From Akkermansiaceae bacterium (lineage in GTDB: Bacteria > Verrucomicrobiota > Verrucomicrobiia > Verrucomicrobiales > Akkermansiaceae), in the NCBI GenBank assembly GCA_018676385.1, contig JABHEX010000270.1, positions 1-13,436 on the forward strand: a DNA stretch of 13,436 nt. The letters run 5' to 3'. This document shows, one piece after another, positions 6,838 through 13,436 of this stretch. Both the position numbers and the translations under genes were made by a program. The notes below the pieces were generated by a model that was given only the letters and a program-made list of their open reading frames with translations, ran no database searches and was not told where the DNA came from. The stretch's first letter is position 1, and each line of letters starts with the position of its first letter.

Positions 6838-8649
6838 ATGGAAAATCTTCCCTGGTTCCTGCTCCTGATTCCTATTGCCAGTGCTGCGATCATTCAACTC
6901 GGCTTGAAAAAAAGCGCAGCCTTGTCATCGGCACTCTCGACAATATCAGTATTAGCTACATTCATTATCGCTGTCCTGTTACTGGGTAAGGACTTCGCAA
7001 GCTCTTTCAATTGGATCGAAGCAGGAACCTTGAGATTGAATATAGGTTTTAAGCTCGATCAACTTGCTACCTGCATGATGATTGTAGTGACAGGCATAGG
7101 CCTACTTGTTCATATTTTCTCGCTTGGCTATATGAGGGACGACCCAGCCAAGGCTCGTTATTTTGGTTGCCTTTCGCTGTTCATGTTTTCGATGACTGGC
7201 ATAGTGCTATCATCCAATTTTGTGATGATGTTCATCTTCTGGGAGCTGGTCGGGCTTTCGTCCTATCTACTCATAGGTCATTGGTACCAGAAAGACACTG
7301 CCGCAGATGCAGCGAAGAAAGCTTTTCTGGTCAACCGCATAGGTGATTTTGGTTTCATGATAGGTATCCTCATGCTGTGGGCTATCACCGGAACTGTGGT
7401 CTTTGAAGCTATGAACGGCGCGAGTCTAGATACTGCAGGCACATATCTCGCGGGCACGGCCATCCTGCTGGTGTTCTGTGGTGCGGTTGGTAAATCTGCC
7501 CAGCTTCCACTTCATGTTTGGCTTCCCGATGCCATGGAAGGTCCCACGCCGGTCTCGGCACTGATCCACGCTGCCACCATGGTTGCAGCGGGTGTTTACA
7601 TGATGGCTCGCACGTTTTTCTCTTTGGGCATTACTGCTGAAAACATGGGGATTCTGGGCAACGCCCCTGACGTCATCGCATGGGTAGGTGGTATTACCTC
7701 ATTAGTGGCCGCACTCATGGCGACTCAGCAAAATGACATTAAAAAAATTCTCGCCTACTCAACGCTTTCCCAGCTGGGTTATATGGTTATGGCAGTTGGC
7801 TTGATTGCCCCTGAAGCTGGTATGTTTCACCTATTCACTCACGCATGGTTCAAAGCACTTCTATTTCTTGGATCTGGCGCTGTCATCTACGCTTGTCATC
7901 ACGAGCAGGACATCTGGAAAATGGGTGGGCTACTCAAAAAGATGCCCATCACAGCAATCACATTCCTCATTGGAACGCTCTCCCTGACGGCAGTTCCCTT
8001 CACGTCTGGTTTCTATTCGAAAGAAAATATTCTTATCGCCGCAAAAGATAGCCCACTTCTCTATATCGCTATTGGAGTTGCTGCCCTGACTACATTTTAC
8101 ATGTTCCGTCTGTTCTTTATTGCTTTCTTGGGGAAAGCAAGAGACAGCGGATCGGAGGATGCCAGAGAGGCTCCTGTCGTCATGTGGGTCCCACTTGCTC
8201 TTCTCGCAGTAGCAGTAATTGCTTCCCCCTTCTTTAGCCAATTCTTTCCCACAAATGGCCATGTAGAAGTACACGCAGTGCCGCACTTTGGTGACAAGTT
8301 AGTGCTCATGTCACTCGGCGCTTTTGCAACGGGTTTCGTTTTCGCATTCCTACTTTACTTCGGCAAAGACAAAGAACCAATCAGCATTCCCCTCTTCCGC
8401 AACAAGTTCTACCTCGATATAATCTATCAAAGATTGGTCACTGTTTTTCAAGATGCCATAGCAGCCTTAGTGCATTTCTTTGACGAGTTTATCATCGGCG
8501 GTCTGCTTGTTGGCGGCGCCGCTCGCTCGGCACAAGGGGTTGGTAACATCTTCCGGCGCTTTGCTCAAAATGGAAGCCTGTCCAGTTACGCCTACCTGAT
8601 GGGCTTGGGTGCCGTTCTCGTAATTTATTTCACTGTTTTTGCCAAATAA
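6838..8649 (+). CDS. nuoL: NADH-quinone oxidoreductase subunit L (ND5 type, distal antiporter-like subunit)
   Basis: NuoL is the distal proton-pumping subunit of the membrane arm. The 603-residue product is close to the usual length (613 in E. coli), including the C-terminal lateral helix that runs along NuoM and NuoN. Pumping residues line up with E. coli: E136 in F-W-E-L-V-G-L-S-S-Y (E144), K219 in AVGKSAQLPLHVWLPDAM (K229), K339 in H-A-W-F-K-A-L-L-F (K342) and K395 in T-S-G-F-Y-S-K-E (K399). The ATAMEGPTPVSALIHAATMV-type region is present at 232-249 (MEGPTPVSALIHAATMV). It starts after a 40-base gap downstream of nuoK, the largest gap in the operon, in which I see no terminator, promoter or Shine-Dalgarno that I would defend. 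Confidence 0.97.
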   Translation: MENLPWFLLLIPIASAAIIQLGLKKSAALSSALSTISVLATFIIAVLLLGKDFASSFNWIEAGTLRLNIGFKLDQLATCMMIVVTGIGLLVHIFSLGYMRDDPAKARYFGCLSLFMFSMTGIVLSSNFVMMFIFWELVGLSSYLLIGHWYQKDTAADAAKKAFLVNRIGDFGFMIGILMLWAITGTVVFEAMNGASLDTAGTYLAGTAILLVFCGAVGKSAQLPLHVWLPDAMEGPTPVSALIHAATMVAAGVYMMARTFFSLGITAENMGILGNAPDVIAWVGGITSLVAALMATQQNDIKKILAYSTLSQLGYMVMAVGLIAPEAGMFHLFTHAWFKALLFLGSGAVIYACHHEQDIWKMGGLLKKMPITAITFLIGTLSLTAVPFTSGFYSKENILIAAKDSPLLYIAIGVAALTTFYMFRLFFIAFLGKARDSGSEDAREAPVVMWVPLALLAVAVIASPFFSQFFPTNGHVEVHAVPHFGDKLVLMSLGAFATGFVFAFLLYFGKDKEPISIPLFRNKFYLDIIYQRLVTVFQDAIAALVHFFDEFIIGGLLVGGAARSAQGVGNIFRRFAQNGSLSSYAYLMGLGAVLVIYFTVFAK

Positions 8650-8682
8650 GTCCTCTAGGACATATAAGACCCACACCATACC

Positions 8683-10113
8683 ATGTTGTTTGCATTCATA
8701 CTCATCCCGCTTCTGGCAGCAGTTGCTATTTTTGCTGGTGCCCCAGCACGCAAAACAGCTCTGAGCGCTGCACTAGTCAATAGTCTGGGTGCTGGCTACG
8801 CTGCCTCCACATGGAATTGTTCATGCTGGAATACCGGATTCCAAGTTCTCGAAAATCCTGACATCCAACTTAGCCTTGGTCTCACTGGAATTGGTACGGT
8901 CATGCTAATCCTCTCTGTGATTGTCACCTTAGCCGCCGTCTACAGCGGTAAGTGCCCTGAGGGTCGTGAAAAAATATGGTTCGCCAGCACCATGATGATT
9001 GCCGCGGGTGCCATCGGTGCTTTTCTCTCCACAGACGTCTTTTTCTATTATGCCTTCCATGAGCTAGCACTGATTCCAACCTTCCTGATGATCGGCATCT
9101 TGGGCAGCGGTAACCGCAAAGAAGCTGCATGGAAAATTACCATCTACTTAGCATTAGGTTCCATTGTGCTTCTCGCGGGCCTCATACTTGCGATGAATCA
9201 GATGCCATCATGGTCGTTCACCGATCTCACAGCTGCGCCCAAACATCAGAATGAGATTGCACTACTTCTCATTATCGGCTTCGGCACTCTTGTATCGCTT
9301 TTTCCATTCCACTCATGGGCGGCAGCTGCTTATGCCAGCGCCCCCGCACCAGTGGCGATGTTACACGCCGGTGTATTGAAAAAGTTTGGGCTTTACGGAT
9401 TGTTAGTAATCGGGATGAAAGTCGCCCCCGAAGGCATGGCACACTGGCTCCCATGGATATGCGTTCTCTTGTTAGGTAATATCATTTGGGTAGGCCTAGT
9501 CACGCTGAATCAAAAGCGCCTCGATTTGATGCTCGGTAATTCATCAGTGATGCACATGGGCTATATCTTTCTTGCTGTAGCCGCGCTTGCTGCGAATGAA
9601 AACAACTCGATTGCCGAACCTGCTGCTATTCTATTGATGTTTGCTCACGGTATATCCATCGCTCTCTTATTTTCATTGGCTTCTGTGATCGAACGCAAAA
9701 CAAGCACAATGGAAATAACGCAACTCGGTGGCCTTGCCAAAACGGCACCTGCGTTGGCCTTTTTGTTTGGACTCGCGGGCATGGCCTCTATTGGTTTACC
9801 AGGCCTCGCTAACTTCGCAGGCGAAGTGATGGTGTTCTTTGCAGGTTTTGCTGACTGGAAAGACGCCAGTGGCCAGATCGACATGGGCTGGGTTCAGTGG
9901 ACAACCATTATCGCTCTGTGGGGTGTCGTGATCAGCGCCGTTTACATGTTGCGCGCATTCCGTCGCGTATTCCAAGGCCCACTGGTAAAATCTACCGAGA
10001 CAGTCACTGATATTTCTATCTGCGATAAAATCCCGACCTACCTACTAGCCGCCACTTTACTTTTGGTGGGATTCTACCCGCAAATCATTCTTCAGTTTAT
10101 TAACATCAAATAA
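8683..10113 (+). CDS. nuoM: NADH-quinone oxidoreductase subunit M (ND4 type), with atypical TM7 region
   Basis: NuoM is the middle antiporter-like subunit of the membrane arm. The 476-residue product has about 14 membrane helices. Kept residues are E127 in F-H-E-L-A-L-I-P (E. coli E144), the lysine pair K233/K234 in GVLKKFGLYGLL (E. coli K265 region) and E381 in GLPGLANFAGEVMVFF (E. coli E407). The TM7 segment reads IIGFGTLVSLFPFHSW (197-212), whereas the family reads GFAVKVPLFPFHTW, so the conserved TM7 lysine (E. coli K234) is L203. The next segment, AAAAYASAPAPVAMLHAGVL, also departs from the usual LPDAHTEAPTAGSVLLAGVL. It is shorter than E. coli NuoM (509). Its order between nuoL and nuoN and its overall pattern make NuoM the best name; a divergent paralogue of the same superfamily filling this slot is the alternative. 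No Shine-Dalgarno is seen. Confidence 0.9.
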   Translation: MLFAFILIPLLAAVAIFAGAPARKTALSAALVNSLGAGYAASTWNCSCWNTGFQVLENPDIQLSLGLTGIGTVMLILSVIVTLAAVYSGKCPEGREKIWFASTMMIAAGAIGAFLSTDVFFYYAFHELALIPTFLMIGILGSGNRKEAAWKITIYLALGSIVLLAGLILAMNQMPSWSFTDLTAAPKHQNEIALLLIIGFGTLVSLFPFHSWAAAAYASAPAPVAMLHAGVLKKFGLYGLLVIGMKVAPEGMAHWLPWICVLLLGNIIWVGLVTLNQKRLDLMLGNSSVMHMGYIFLAVAALAANENNSIAEPAAILLMFAHGISIALLFSLASVIERKTSTMEITQLGGLAKTAPALAFLFGLAGMASIGLPGLANFAGEVMVFFAGFADWKDASGQIDMGWVQWTTIIALWGVVISAVYMLRAFRRVFQGPLVKSTETVTDISICDKIPTYLLAATLLLVGFYPQIILQFINIK

Positions 10114-10134
10114 GTCATAACTGACCTATTTATC

Positions 10135-11559
10135 ATGCAACCACACCTTATTGAATTCATCACCGTTGGCCTAGGTATTCTTTTGCTACTCCTTGAGGCC
10201 TTTACCGACGGCAGCAAAACCCGCATTGGGCTGATCGCCGCAGCTGGTCTGGCGGGCATTCTCATACTTGAGCTTACTGCATGCGGAAACTGCACCACCC
10301 CTGCTTGGATGGAGAGGTTTTATGACTATGACTCTTATGCGAGATACTTCAAAGTCATTGCACTAGCCGCCACGATTCTTGTGCTTCTCATGTCGGTAGA
10401 TATGAAAAGGGTTTTATCTCGCTACACGTCGGGCGATGATTCAGGCACCGCACTTGGTGAGTTTTTCTGCCTACCAGTTTTCACCTGTGCTGGTCTGATG
10501 TGGATGGCATCAGCTCGAGATCTAGTTTCTATTTTCGTTGCACTCGAGCTGGTCACAATCGCCTTCTACGTAATGGTCGCATACATGCGCAGGAATGTGG
10601 GCTCACTCGAGGCAGGAGTTAAATATTTGATCTTAGGCGCTCTATCCACCGGTTTTCTCGTGTATGGCATCGCATGGATTTACGGAGCAACTGGCACAAT
10701 GGATCTCTCAGCAATTGACCTCACCGAGCCAGAAATCAACCAGACTAGATTGCTTTTTGGCCTGGCCTTATTACTCATTGCCTTCGGATTCAAAGTAGGT
10801 GCTGCCCCGATGCAACTTTGGATTCCTGATGTCTACCAAGGTGCTCCCACACCCGTGACAGCATATCTCTCTGTTGCATCCAAGGCAGCTGGTTTCGTTG
10901 TGATGATGATGGTGCTCGAACCATTTCTCATGGCTGATTCACCCGTCAAAACACAACTCCAAACAGCACTTTATATCATAGCAGGTGCAACACTTCTTTA
11001 TGGCAACTTGGCAGCTATTTCTCAACAGAATTTCAAACGACTTCTAGCTTACTCCTCGATTGCACACGCCGGGTTTTTGCTCATGGGAATTGGGTCAATC
11101 GACTTTACCTCCGTGGCATTCTACTTGGGTATCTACTTGATTATGACATTCACTGCATTCTTCATTCTTGCATTAGTTCGTGATCAAGAAAATAGCGATA
11201 CAATTGATGCATTCGATGGGCTTGGCAAAAGAAACCCGCTCCTTGCAAGCTGCCTGACGATTTCTATGGCAGCACTCGCTGGAATCCCACTCACTGCCGG
11301 ATTTTGGGGGAAGTTCTTCATTTTTAGATCTGCTATTGAAACGAATGTCAGTTGGTGGCTGATCGCTATTGCTTTTGTCAGTGTCGCAACAGGCTTCTAC
11401 TACTACCTCAAAGTGGTCAAAGCAATGTATTGGAATAATCCGCATAATGACGCCCCACTAGAGGTGCCTACCATTACCAAATATGTGATAGCAGTCCTGA
11501 CCTCCAGCATCATTATGTTTGGTGTGTGGCCACAGCCGATTCTCGACATGCTCAAATAG
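10135..11559 (+). CDS. nuoN: NADH-quinone oxidoreductase subunit N (ND2 type)
   Basis: NuoN is the proximal antiporter-like subunit, next to NuoK. The 474-residue product is near the E. coli length (485). The key residues are all present: E138 in F-V-A-L-E-L-V-T (E. coli E133), K220 in F-G-F-K-V-G-A-A-P (K217), K250 in SVASKAAGFVV (K247) and K393 in TAGFWGKFFIFRSA (K395). The signature LWIPDVYQGAPTPVTAYLS (228-246) is nearly perfect. It starts 21 bases after the nuoM stop at ATG 10135, without a Shine-Dalgarno, and ends at TAG 11557-11559. In many genomes nuoN closes the operon; here the next gene starts 18 bases later with no terminator between them. Confidence 0.97.
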   Translation: MQPHLIEFITVGLGILLLLLEAFTDGSKTRIGLIAAAGLAGILILELTACGNCTTPAWMERFYDYDSYARYFKVIALAATILVLLMSVDMKRVLSRYTSGDDSGTALGEFFCLPVFTCAGLMWMASARDLVSIFVALELVTIAFYVMVAYMRRNVGSLEAGVKYLILGALSTGFLVYGIAWIYGATGTMDLSAIDLTEPEINQTRLLFGLALLLIAFGFKVGAAPMQLWIPDVYQGAPTPVTAYLSVASKAAGFVVMMMVLEPFLMADSPVKTQLQTALYIIAGATLLYGNLAAISQQNFKRLLAYSSIAHAGFLLMGIGSIDFTSVAFYLGIYLIMTFTAFFILALVRDQENSDTIDAFDGLGKRNPLLASCLTISMAALAGIPLTAGFWGKFFIFRSAIETNVSWWLIAIAFVSVATGFYYYLKVVKAMYWNNPHNDAPLEVPTITKYVIAVLTSSIIMFGVWPQPILDMLK

Positions 11560-11566
11560 ATCATGT

Positions 11567-11571
11567 AGGTG
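11567..11571 (+). promoter_or_regulatory. Probable Shine-Dalgarno AGGTG before xapX
   Basis: AGGTG lies 6 bases before ATG 11578, a good Shine-Dalgarno match and spacing. It decides the start of the small membrane gene: the in-frame GTG at 11569 would lie inside this site and add only three residues. It is the only convincing Shine-Dalgarno among the starts in this window. Confidence 0.45.
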
Positions 11572-11577
11572 TGGTTT

Positions 11578-11757
11578 ATGCCACAATACTTAACCATCAT
11601 TCTGTTGTCTCTGTTTACGGGATTTGTCGTTGGCGTGCTCTTTACTGCACTCAAAATGCCATTACCCGCCCCCAATGCCCTTGCTGGCGTGCTGGGTATC
11701 CTAGGCATCTATCTTGGGCACATCGCCTGGCCCTGTATTACCAAGATCTTTTCCTAA
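11578..11757 (+). CDS. Small XapX/DUF1427-type membrane protein
   Basis: This 59-residue protein is almost entirely two membrane helices: about residues 4-25 (through FTGFVVGVLFTAL) and about 32-50 (ALAGVLGILGIYLGH), joined by a proline-rich turn K-M-P-L-P-A-P. The pattern G-x-x-x-G-V-L-F, then K-x-P-(L/I)-P-A-P, then AGVLGI-G-I-x-LG is what I recall of the XapX domain (DUF1427), a short hydrophobic family of unknown function whose name refers to the xanthosine phosphorylase (xap) locus. It lies 18 bases after nuoN and ends 1 base before the deoA start, so it is surely read with both. It is too small to be a known complex I subunit, and its pairing with a nucleoside phosphorylase may echo the family's name. 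Function is not known; a helper of nucleoside uptake or a membrane stabiliser would be guesses. The match is from memory of the pattern. Confidence 0.75.
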   Translation: MPQYLTIILLSLFTGFVVGVLFTALKMPLPAPNALAGVLGILGIYLGHIAWPCITKIFS

Positions 11758-11758
11758 T

Positions 11759-13072
11759 ATGCTACCGCAAGAAATAATTCGCAAAAAACGCGATGGTGAA
11801 CTAATAAGCGCCGAAGAATTGCAGTTTTTTTCCAGCGGCATTGCCGATGAATCAATTAGTGAGGGACAAATCGCAGCTTTCGCCATGGCCATATATTTCC
11901 AGGGTATGAAGTCTAATGAAACTGCTGCACTCACCCTAGCAATGCGTGACACGGGTGATGTATTAAACTGGAAACAGGAAAATTTTTCCGGGCCTATCAT
12001 CGACAAGCATTCTACTGGAGGAGTGGGTGACAGCGTGTCCCTGATGCTCGGCCCACTACTGGCAGCTTGTGGCGGATACGTCCCTATGATCTCTGGCCGT
12101 GGACTGGGCCATACAGGCGGCACGCTGGATAAGCTCGATGCCATACCGGGATACAATTCAACTCCAGACAACAATTTGTTCCGGAAAACAGTACGCGAGT
12201 GCGGAGTCGCCATCATCGGGCAGACCGGCAAGCTTGCACCAGCGGATAAGCGCTTCTACGCCACGCGCGACATCACAGCGACTGTGGAGTCCATCCCACT
12301 AATCACCGCTTCAATTTTATCGAAAAAATTTGCCGCTGGGCTTGATTGCCTGTGTATGGATATAAAAACGGGTAGTGGCGCATTCATGCCAACTCCGGAA
12401 GAATCCGTGGCACTTGCCCAAAGTATTGTAGACATCGGAAACGCCACGGGTGTGAACACGAGCGCCTTGATCACTGACATGAACCAACCTCTGGGATCAA
12501 CGGTGGGCAACGCATTAGAGGTACACGAGGCAATTAATTTCCTCACCAACGATCATCAGAATCCACGCCTACTTCAAGTCGTATTCTCTCTTTGCACCGA
12601 GCTTCTCATGCTAAGTGAAATCACTGACAACCCGTTCGATGCCACAACCATGTTGGAAGCAGAACTAGTCAGCGGTAGAGCAGCTGAACGTTTCGGCAGA
12701 ATGGTGCATTCCCTTGGAGGGCCTATCGATTTGATTGAAAAACCTGACAAGTATCTCAGCAAAGCCGAGGTCATTAAACCAGTTCATCTCCAAGAAACTG
12801 GGTTCGTTTCCAACATCGATACACGCGCACTCGGCATGGCAGTCGTCGAACTCGGCGGTGGTCGTATACGTGCTGAGGATGACATCGATTTCGCGGTCGG
12901 ACTCAGTGATTTTATCACCATCGGGAAATCGTCTGATAGGGCAATAGCAACGATCCATGCGCGTACTGAAGCCGATTGGGAACAAGCCGCAGAAAAAATA
13001 AAAAAAGCCATTACAGTATCAGATAGCGCACCAGCTCAGTCACCCGTCATACACCAGACAATAAGCACTTAA
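11759..13072 (+). CDS. deoA: Thymidine / pyrimidine-nucleoside phosphorylase
   Basis: The enzyme splits thymidine (and often deoxyuridine) with phosphate into the free base and deoxyribose-1-phosphate, in the cytoplasm. The 437-residue product matches the family length (440 in E. coli DeoA). Visible in order are the helical N-terminal domain, the phosphate-binding segment DKHSTGGVGDSVS (82-94), the family signature SGRGLGHTGGTLDKLDAIPG (112-131), and the pyrimidine-binding residues R170, S185 and K189 in the ATRDITATVESIPLITAS region (compare E. coli R171, S186 and K190), with H84 matching E. coli H85. Then come DIKTGSGAFM (201-210) and TDMNQPLGSTVGNALEV (239-255). Sequence alone does not separate thymidine-specific DeoA from the broader Pdp type. 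ATG 11759 is chosen because it lies 1 base after the xapX stop; the frame also opens 45 bases earlier at ATG 11714, inside xapX, adding residues unlike the family. deoB follows after 4 bases. Confidence 0.95.
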   Translation: MLPQEIIRKKRDGELISAEELQFFSSGIADESISEGQIAAFAMAIYFQGMKSNETAALTLAMRDTGDVLNWKQENFSGPIIDKHSTGGVGDSVSLMLGPLLAACGGYVPMISGRGLGHTGGTLDKLDAIPGYNSTPDNNLFRKTVRECGVAIIGQTGKLAPADKRFYATRDITATVESIPLITASILSKKFAAGLDCLCMDIKTGSGAFMPTPEESVALAQSIVDIGNATGVNTSALITDMNQPLGSTVGNALEVHEAINFLTNDHQNPRLLQVVFSLCTELLMLSEITDNPFDATTMLEAELVSGRAAERFGRMVHSLGGPIDLIEKPDKYLSKAEVIKPVHLQETGFVSNIDTRALGMAVVELGGGRIRAEDDIDFAVGLSDFITIGKSSDRAIATIHARTEADWEQAAEKIKKAITVSDSAPAQSPVIHQTIST

Positions 13073-13076
13073 TCTC

Positions 13077-13436
13077 ATGCCCCCCAAACGCATCATCTGG
13101 CTGGTTCTCGATTCCTTTGGTATCGGCTCGTCCGCTGATGCCGACCAGTTCGGAGATGCTGGCGCCGATACCCTTGGCCATATTGCCCAGAAGTTTTCCC
13201 AGCAAGGAAAACCCCTTCAATTACCCCACATGGCATCACTTGGCCTGCTTCATGCCTACCACACGAGCACTGGGTCATTCCCCGATGGCATGAGCCAACC
13301 TAGCATTTTGTTAGGAAATTATGCATGTGCCAAGGAAATCTCATCGGGCAAAGACACTCCGAGCGGACACTGGGAGATGGCGGGTGTTCCGGCTTTATGG
13401 GACTGGGGGTATTTCCCCAAGAAAGAAAAATCTTTC
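13077..13436 (+). CDS. deoB: Phosphopentomutase, N-terminal 120 residues (3' end outside window)
   Basis: DeoB interconverts (deoxy)ribose-1-phosphate and -5-phosphate, the step after DeoA in deoxynucleoside breakdown. The reading frame is open from ATG 13077 to the window end. It shows the metal-site start IIWLVLDSFGIGS with D12, then FGDAGADTLGHIA (25-37), LPHMASLGL (49-57) and CAKEISSGKDTPSGHWEMAG (84-103), in which T94 is the position of the phosphothreonine in the family, and finally WGYFP. These are hallmarks of the alkaline-phosphatase-superfamily phosphopentomutase. It begins 4 bases after the deoA stop, with no Shine-Dalgarno, so the two are surely read together. The family is about 390-410 residues, so roughly 70 percent is missing to the right. 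The metal-binding residues of the C-terminal half cannot be checked. Confidence 0.96.
   Translation, partial: MPPKRIIWLVLDSFGIGSSADADQFGDAGADTLGHIAQKFSQQGKPLQLPHMASLGLLHAYHTSTGSFPDGMSQPSILLGNYACAKEISSGKDTPSGHWEMAGVPALWDWGYFPKKEKSF

Noticed and set aside
8650..8661. Short inverted repeat GTCCTCTAGGAC just after the nuoL stop
   Set aside because: Five-base arms with a two-base loop and no T run; too short for a terminator, and a loop of two is poor for a hairpin. Probably chance.
11714..11758. Upstream in-frame ATG for deoA inside xapX
   Set aside because: Would add 15 residues unlike the family and overlap xapX; ATG 11759 gives a normal DeoA N-terminus directly after the xapX stop.
11526..11777. 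83-codon open frame across the nuoN end, xapX and the deoA start
   Set aside because: Different frame from all three supported genes; cysteine- and histidine-rich nonsense translation with no recognisable domain.
11701..12231. 176-codon open frame on the minus strand over deoA
   Set aside because: Shadow of the strongly supported deoA gene; no recognisable protein features, and it lies wholly opposite conserved coding sequence.

Overview
The window is one continuous run of plus-strand genes from a Gram-negative-type respiring bacterium. Almost all of it is the distal part of a complex I (NADH:quinone oxidoreductase) operon: the 3' end of nuoD, then nuoE, F, G, H, I, J, K, L, M and N complete. 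After nuoN come a very small two-helix membrane protein of the XapX/DUF1427 type, a complete thymidine/pyrimidine phosphorylase (deoA) and the first 120 codons of phosphopentomutase (deoB), which runs off the right edge.

Layout: 2-403 is the end of nuoD (quinone-site arm subunit). 437-4128 encodes the NADH-oxidising module: NuoE (N1a), NuoF (FMN and N3) and NuoG (N1b, N4, N5). 4166-5874 encodes the connecting part: NuoH (membrane heel) and NuoI (N6a/N6b). 5892-11559 encodes the membrane arm NuoJ-K-L-M-N, including the three antiporter-like subunits. 11578-13436 is the xapX-deoA-deoB tail. Gaps between genes are about 1 to 40 bases, none holds a convincing terminator, and all genes point the same way, so the simplest reading is one transcription unit that continues from respiration genes into deoxynucleoside salvage. 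DeoA would split thymidine into thymine and deoxyribose-1-phosphate, and DeoB would convert that to deoxyribose-5-phosphate.

Organism: the gene content alone does not fix it. The short NuoG with a long loop inside its N1b motif, the near absence of Shine-Dalgarno sequences and the moderate base composition make me lean to the PVC group, probably Verrucomicrobiota. This is an impression, not a demonstrated placement.

The most notable points are these. NuoM has leucine where the family's conserved TM7 pumping lysine is expected, although NuoL and NuoN keep theirs. The nuo operon appears to read through a XapX protein into deoA-deoB. Thirteen of fourteen genes have their start in the window, and almost none of those starts has a recognisable Shine-Dalgarno; xapX is the clear exception. 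NuoG has lost three of four N7 cluster ligands and most of the molybdopterin-type domain. I see no CRISPR array, mobile element, tRNA, rRNA or defence system, and no wholly new system; the window is mostly a core metabolic operon with a few unusual details.
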